Origin: Caldisericota bacterium
Lineage (GTDB): Bacteria; Caldisericota; Caldisericia; Cryosericales; Cryosericaceae
Assembly (NCBI GenBank): GCA_026390215.1
Contig: JAPLGJ010000081.1
Span: 1 to 17,023, forward strand
Reading direction: 5' to 3'
DNA length: 17,023 bases
Below, piece after piece: positions 13,893 to 17,023 of this stretch (its first letter is position 1; each line of letters begins with the position of its first letter). Under the pieces are notes generated by a model. It was not told the DNA's origin and ran no database searches. It saw only the letters and a program-made list of their open reading frames with translations. The translations under genes and the position numbers were made by a program.

Positions 13893-15496
13893 AGCTGTTC
13901 TCGACCCAGATTGTCGTTCCCGTCGACTCCAACTCTGTCCTTCAGGGCGCACTTGAAGTCAAACACGTCCTGGAAGAGACGATTGCCAGGTTCAACTTGA
14001 GCAGCCAGGTGTCGGTGGTTGAGACGGGCGCCCTCGGTATCTATGACCAGGGTGTCGTTCTGGCCGTCTTCCCCGATGACGTCTACTACGGTGGTGTGAA
14101 GCCGACGGACGTGGAAGAAATCGTCACGGAGCATCTTCTCAAGGGGCGTATTGTGTCACGCCTCGCCATCGACAGAAACCTGTCAAGCAGGCGTCTTGTG
14201 GAGAAGGAGACAGGATTAAGCCAGCAGAAAATCGTCCTGAGGAACGCTGGGCTCATCGATCCACAGAGTATCGACGAGTACATTGCGCGTGACGGTTATG
14301 CAGCACTGGCCAAGGCTCTTGCGATGCAACCCGGCGAAGTCATCCAGATCCTGACGGACAGCAAGCTCCAGGGACGAGGAGGCGCGGGGTTCCCGACAGG
14401 CCTGAAGTGGGGAATGGTTGCAGAGGAACAGAGCGACGAGAAGTACATCGTGTGCAACGCTGACGAAGGCGAACCCGGCACCTTCAAAGATCGCCTCATT
14501 CTCGAGGGAGATCCACACAGTATCGTTGAGGCCATGACCATTGCCGCCTACGCTACGGGGGCTCATGTCGGTATCGTCTATGTCCGTGGCGAGTATTTCA
14601 TGTCGATAGCACGCCTCAAGAAGGCCATCAAGGACGCCACTGAGTATGGACTTCTTGGCAAGGACATTCTGGGGACAGGGTTCCAGTTTGACATTGAGGT
14701 CTATCGCGGTGGTGGCGCCTACGTCTGTGGTGAGGAGTTTGCGATGCTTGAGTCCATCGAGAATCGGCGGGGGGAACCACGGAACAAGCCTCCATTTCCA
14801 CCTCAGCATGGTCTTTTCGGAAAGCCTACCGTCGTCAACAACGTGGAGACCTTTGCCAACGTACCACCGATCCTGTTGAACGGCAGCGATTGGTTCAAGT
14901 CGTTCGGGACACCGTCTAGTGCCGGCACCAAGGTTTTCTCCCTCTCAGGCGACATCGTGAATCGTGGTATCGTGGAGGCGCCCTTCGGAGTGACCCTGCG
15001 CGAGCTGGTATATACCTTTGGCGGCGGCGTCAAGGGAGGCAAGCACATCGGGTTCATCCAGACCGGTGGCAGCGCGGGCACGGTGCTATCGGACAAGTAC
15101 CTGGACATTCCGCTGGACTTTGCGTCCATGAAGGCCTACAACGTTTCGATCGGGTCGGGCGTCATTCTCGTCGCTTCCAACGATGTGCCGCTCCTTCCGT
15201 TTCTTGCGGAAGTGGCGCACTTCTTCTGGCATGAGTCTTGTGGCAAGTGTACTCCCTGCCGCGAGGGAACGCTTCAGATCAAGGCTATCATGGATTCGCT
15301 CGTCAACCGGACGGCAGACCCCGCTTCCTTGCAGCGCCTCGGCATGCTGCAGAATCTGCTGAGCGACACATCGTTCTGTGGGTTGGGGCAGGCCGTACCA
15401 CTCGCGTTCGAGTCTGCACTGCGCAACTTTCCCGAAGTATTCGATCAGGCACTTGCGGAGTCACATGTACCAGAGGCAAGCCCGGAGGAAGCATAG
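13889..15496 (+). CDS. Second NuoF-like flavoprotein with cysteine-less N-terminal domain
   Basis: This 535-residue NADH-oxidising-type flavoprotein has FMN loop GRGGAGFPTG starting at 162, CNADEGEPGTF from 189, an SLBB-type region and the [4Fe-4S] site ESCGKCTPC (C451, C454, C457) with C497. The first 90 residues align with the thioredoxin-like [2Fe-2S] domain of HydB (VVETGALGIYDQG against VIETGCMGACDLG), but all four cluster cysteines are replaced: P11, S16, A48 and Y52. The C-terminal double-ferredoxin domain of HydB is absent. It resembles NuoF of complex I or NAD-dependent formate dehydrogenases more than HydB in that respect. Start GTG 13889 has GGGAGG at 13877-13882 and overlaps the nuoE-like stop. 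Its catalytic partner is not in the window. Confidence 0.9.
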   Translation: MKLFSTQIVVPVDSNSVLQGALEVKHVLEETIARFNLSSQVSVVETGALGIYDQGVVLAVFPDDVYYGGVKPTDVEEIVTEHLLKGRIVSRLAIDRNLSSRRLVEKETGLSQQKIVLRNAGLIDPQSIDEYIARDGYAALAKALAMQPGEVIQILTDSKLQGRGGAGFPTGLKWGMVAEEQSDEKYIVCNADEGEPGTFKDRLILEGDPHSIVEAMTIAAYATGAHVGIVYVRGEYFMSIARLKKAIKDATEYGLLGKDILGTGFQFDIEVYRGGGAYVCGEEFAMLESIENRRGEPRNKPPFPPQHGLFGKPTVVNNVETFANVPPILLNGSDWFKSFGTPSSAGTKVFSLSGDIVNRGIVEAPFGVTLRELVYTFGGGVKGGKHIGFIQTGGSAGTVLSDKYLDIPLDFASMKAYNVSIGSGVILVASNDVPLLPFLAEVAHFFWHESCGKCTPCREGTLQIKAIMDSLVNRTADPASLQRLGMLQNLLSDTSFCGLGQAVPLAFESALRNFPEVFDQALAESHVPEASPEEA

Positions 15497-15531
15497 TATC
15501 GGTATGTGGTTGATCGAGAGGAGTAGTCGAC

Positions 15532-15870
15532 TTGAAACTGAGTGAAGTCCTTGAGATTACCAGTGCAACGTGTATCGTCGGAGAACAACTGGCGAGCATT
15601 GAGGTGAACCACGCGTTTGCCTCAGACCTCATGAGTGATGTTCTTGCCATGAGTCGTCCCGATACGCTGCTCATCACCGGGTTGACTACCCCCCAGATCA
15701 TTCGAACGGCACACATGCTTGATCTGCCGGCCATCCTCGTGGCACGGGGCAAGGACGTGCCTCAGGATGTCGTCGACTTGGCACGCACGACGGGCATTGT
15801 TCTTCTGTCGACACACGACATCGTGTACGTGGCGTCGGGAAAGCTCTATGTCCGGGGTCTCTCTGGATAG
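15532..15870 (+). CDS. DRTGG-domain-like protein
   Basis: This 112-residue soluble protein resembles the small DRTGG-type proteins (domain first described between CBS pairs and phosphotransacetylase-like proteins) that cluster with [FeFe] hydrogenase genes in anaerobes. The pattern is visible as VNHAFASDLMSDVLA, then TLLITGLTTPQIIRTAHML, LPAILVARGK and GIVLLSTHDIVYVASGKLY. No catalytic residues are known for the family and I assign none. The start is TTG 15532, chosen because AGGAG at 15519-15523 lies 8 bases upstream and the protein begins LKLSEVLEI as relatives do. The gap to the NuoF-like gene is 35 bases. The following CBS-ATPase gene starts three bases after the stop. Confidence 0.8.
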   Translation: MKLSEVLEITSATCIVGEQLASIEVNHAFASDLMSDVLAMSRPDTLLITGLTTPQIIRTAHMLDLPAILVARGKDVPQDVVDLARTTGIVLLSTHDIVYVASGKLYVRGLSG

Positions 15871-15873
15871 TAG

Positions 15874-16803
15874 ATGTCCCTCGAGCAGAGCGTAGAAGCA
15901 CTGCGGTATCTGGGGCTGTTCAGCAGTCTGGACGCTTCCAGCGTAATGTCTACCGCAGTGCATGCCCTTCATCCTGAGGATCGTGTTGCAGCAGCCCGCA
16001 CTCTCATGCGGGAGAAGTCAATTTCCGGAGTGCCCATCGTCGACGCCGACTCTCGCCTGGTAGGGATCATTTCGGTTTCGAAGATCATTGAGGCACTTGC
16101 CGACGGGCGTCTGGCCGACTCTGTCGACTCTGTGATGACACGCGATGTGGTCTTCTTGCACGCTCATGACACTTTCGAGACCATCTTGTCCTGTTTCCAG
16201 CGTTTCAAGTTCGGGCGTTTCCCAGTTGTCGAGGAAGACGGCAAGCTGGTGGGCATGATCACGGACACCGACGTCCTGTCGGCAATCATTCGCAGCTTCT
16301 ACTCGGTGTACGTCCACGACCAACGACGCACGATGACCCTCGGCAGTTTCTCGGCCCTGTCGAAGGAATTCGAGAGTAGTGCGGACTTCGCGTATGACAT
16401 CAGCAGTACGGGACTTGAGAATGCCGGCGAAGGCTCAGCTCGGCTCAAGGCTTTCCTCCAGAGCAAGGGTTTCGGGGACTCCATCGTTCGACGAGCGAGC
16501 GTCTGCGCCTACGAAGCGGAGATCAACGTTTGTATCCATGCGGGAGGAAAGGGTTCACTGCGGGCCATTGCTCGCAATGGTGAGATCATCGTGCGTGTCG
16601 AAGACGAGGGACCTGGAATCGAGAACATCGATCTTTCGATGAAGGAAGGTTGGTCCACCGCGACCGACGCAATCAGGGAGCTGGGGTTTGGTGCGGGCAT
16701 GGGTCTGCCGAACATCCGCCTGTTCTCTGACCACCTCGTGATCATCTCGGGCAAGGACAAGTCCACCAAGGTTGAAATGATCTTTCTGGCTGACAAGGAA
16801 TAG
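15874..16803 (+). CDS. CBS-domain pair fused to a histidine-kinase-type ATPase domain
   Basis: This 309-residue protein begins with a CBS pair (about residues 24-75 and 87-141), with SISGVPIVDADSRLVGIIS and FGRFPVVEEDGKLVGMIT, the adenine-nucleotide sensor pattern. A linker leads to a GHKL-type ATPase of the RsbW/anti-sigma-factor kind. That domain has an N-box YEAEIN (213-218), G1 box EDEGPGI (243-249) and G2 box GFGAGMGLPNI (271-281). No phospho-acceptor histidine domain is seen, so it is not a classic sensor kinase. It could phosphorylate a partner or bind a sigma factor in response to AMP/ATP; that is inference. The ATG at 15874 follows the previous stop by three bases with no clear ribosome binding site, suggesting coupled translation. 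The second DRTGG-type gene follows after 8 bases. Confidence 0.88.
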   Translation: MSLEQSVEALRYLGLFSSLDASSVMSTAVHALHPEDRVAAARTLMREKSISGVPIVDADSRLVGIISVSKIIEALADGRLADSVDSVMTRDVVFLHAHDTFETILSCFQRFKFGRFPVVEEDGKLVGMITDTDVLSAIIRSFYSVYVHDQRRTMTLGSFSALSKEFESSADFAYDISSTGLENAGEGSARLKAFLQSKGFGDSIVRRASVCAYEAEINVCIHAGGKGSLRAIARNGEIIVRVEDEGPGIENIDLSMKEGWSTATDAIRELGFGAGMGLPNIRLFSDHLVIISGKDKSTKVEMIFLADKE

Positions 16804-16811
16804 GAGGCAAC

Positions 16812-17023
16812 ATGACAGTCCATGACGTCATCGAGTCACTGGGTGCGGACGTCGCAGTTGAGGGTGACACAACGCGGCTGGTAACGTCAGGGTATGCCTG
16901 CGACCTTCTCTCCGAAGTCATTGCCAAGGCTGCTCAGGGATCTGCCTGGGCGACCATCCAGACACACGTCAATGTTATCGCTGTAGCAGCGATGGTCGGT
17001 ATCAGCATCGTCATCGTCTGCGA
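16812..17023 (+). CDS. Second DRTGG-domain-like protein (3' end outside window)
   Basis: Seventy codons are visible. The protein begins MTVHDVIESLGADVAVEG and continues with GYACDLLSEVIAKAAQGS and WATIQTHVNVIAVAAMVGIS. The order DLLSEV, then a TIQTHVN strand, then a hydrophobic helix parallels DLMSDV and LITGLTTPQ in the gene at 15532, so the two are probably paralogues of the same DRTGG-type family. AGGAGG at 16802-16807 lies 4 bases before ATG 16812. It follows the CBS-ATPase gene by 8 bases and continues the same apparent operon off the window edge. Function is unknown; relatives occur in hydrogenase gene clusters. Confidence 0.78.
   Translation, partial: MTVHDVIESLGADVAVEGDTTRLVTSGYACDLLSEVIAKAAQGSAWATIQTHVNVIAVAAMVGISIVIVC

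Noticed and set aside
1..17023. tRNA or rRNA genes, CRISPR arrays, insertion sequences, attachment sites
   Set aside because: I saw no cloverleaf with a T-loop signature, no regularly spaced repeats, no transposase and no terminal inverted repeats.

Overview
The window looks like a moderately GC-rich anaerobic bacterium that makes or uses hydrogen. It carries a trimeric NADH/ferredoxin-type [FeFe] hydrogenase, a hydrogenase-system regulator of the Thermotoga TM1266 type, a formate/nitrite-channel protein and molybdenum-cofactor biosynthesis. The gene mix resembles fermenters of the Thermotogota, Clostridia or Caldisericota. I cannot fix the phylum from the sequence alone; Caldisericota-like is only a guess. 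Almost all genes are on the + strand, tightly packed, with clear purine-rich ribosome binding sites and frequent TTG/GTG starts.

Layout. (1) 1-1850: the end of a polar amino-acid ABC uptake operon (binding protein, permease, ATPase), closed by a textbook intrinsic terminator. (2) 1898-5630: a housekeeping run of coaD, a coiled-coil protein, a DUF177/YceD-like gene, asnS and holA. It meets rpsT (- strand) tail to tail with a 14-base overlap. (3) 5924-6623: divergent promoters for rpsT and for a six-helix membrane protein resembling ECF-transporter S components. (4) 6706-12797: a promoter, a structured leader of about 100 nt, then FNT channel, mobA, NuoE-like (HydC), a small thioredoxin-fold ferredoxin-like protein, HydB and HydA, nearly all overlapping or separated by fewer than 30 bases. 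(5) 12812-13152: a TM1266-type regulator gene bracketed by two strong hairpins. (6) 13138-17023: a leader-like stretch, then a second NuoE/NuoF pair and a signalling group: DRTGG-type protein, CBS-pair/histidine-kinase-type ATPase fusion, second DRTGG-type protein (cut by the window end).

How it fits together. HydA (H-cluster), HydB (FMN, NAD(H), several FeS clusters) and HydC ([2Fe-2S]) form the classic soluble NAD- and ferredoxin-linked hydrogenase, which in characterised relatives bifurcates or confurcates electrons. The FNT channel and MobA in the same apparent operon suggest that formate, handled by a Mo/W-bis-MGD formate dehydrogenase encoded elsewhere, is coupled to this hydrogenase; that is an inference. 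The second NuoEF pair may be the NADH module of another enzyme. Its NuoF has a vestigial N-terminal thioredoxin-like domain with all four expected cysteines replaced, and no C-terminal ferredoxin domain. The points most worth a second look are that vestigial domain, the possible pseudoknotted leader of the FNT gene, the unusual L1 loop of HydA, and the CBS-ATPase fusion between two DRTGG-type genes.
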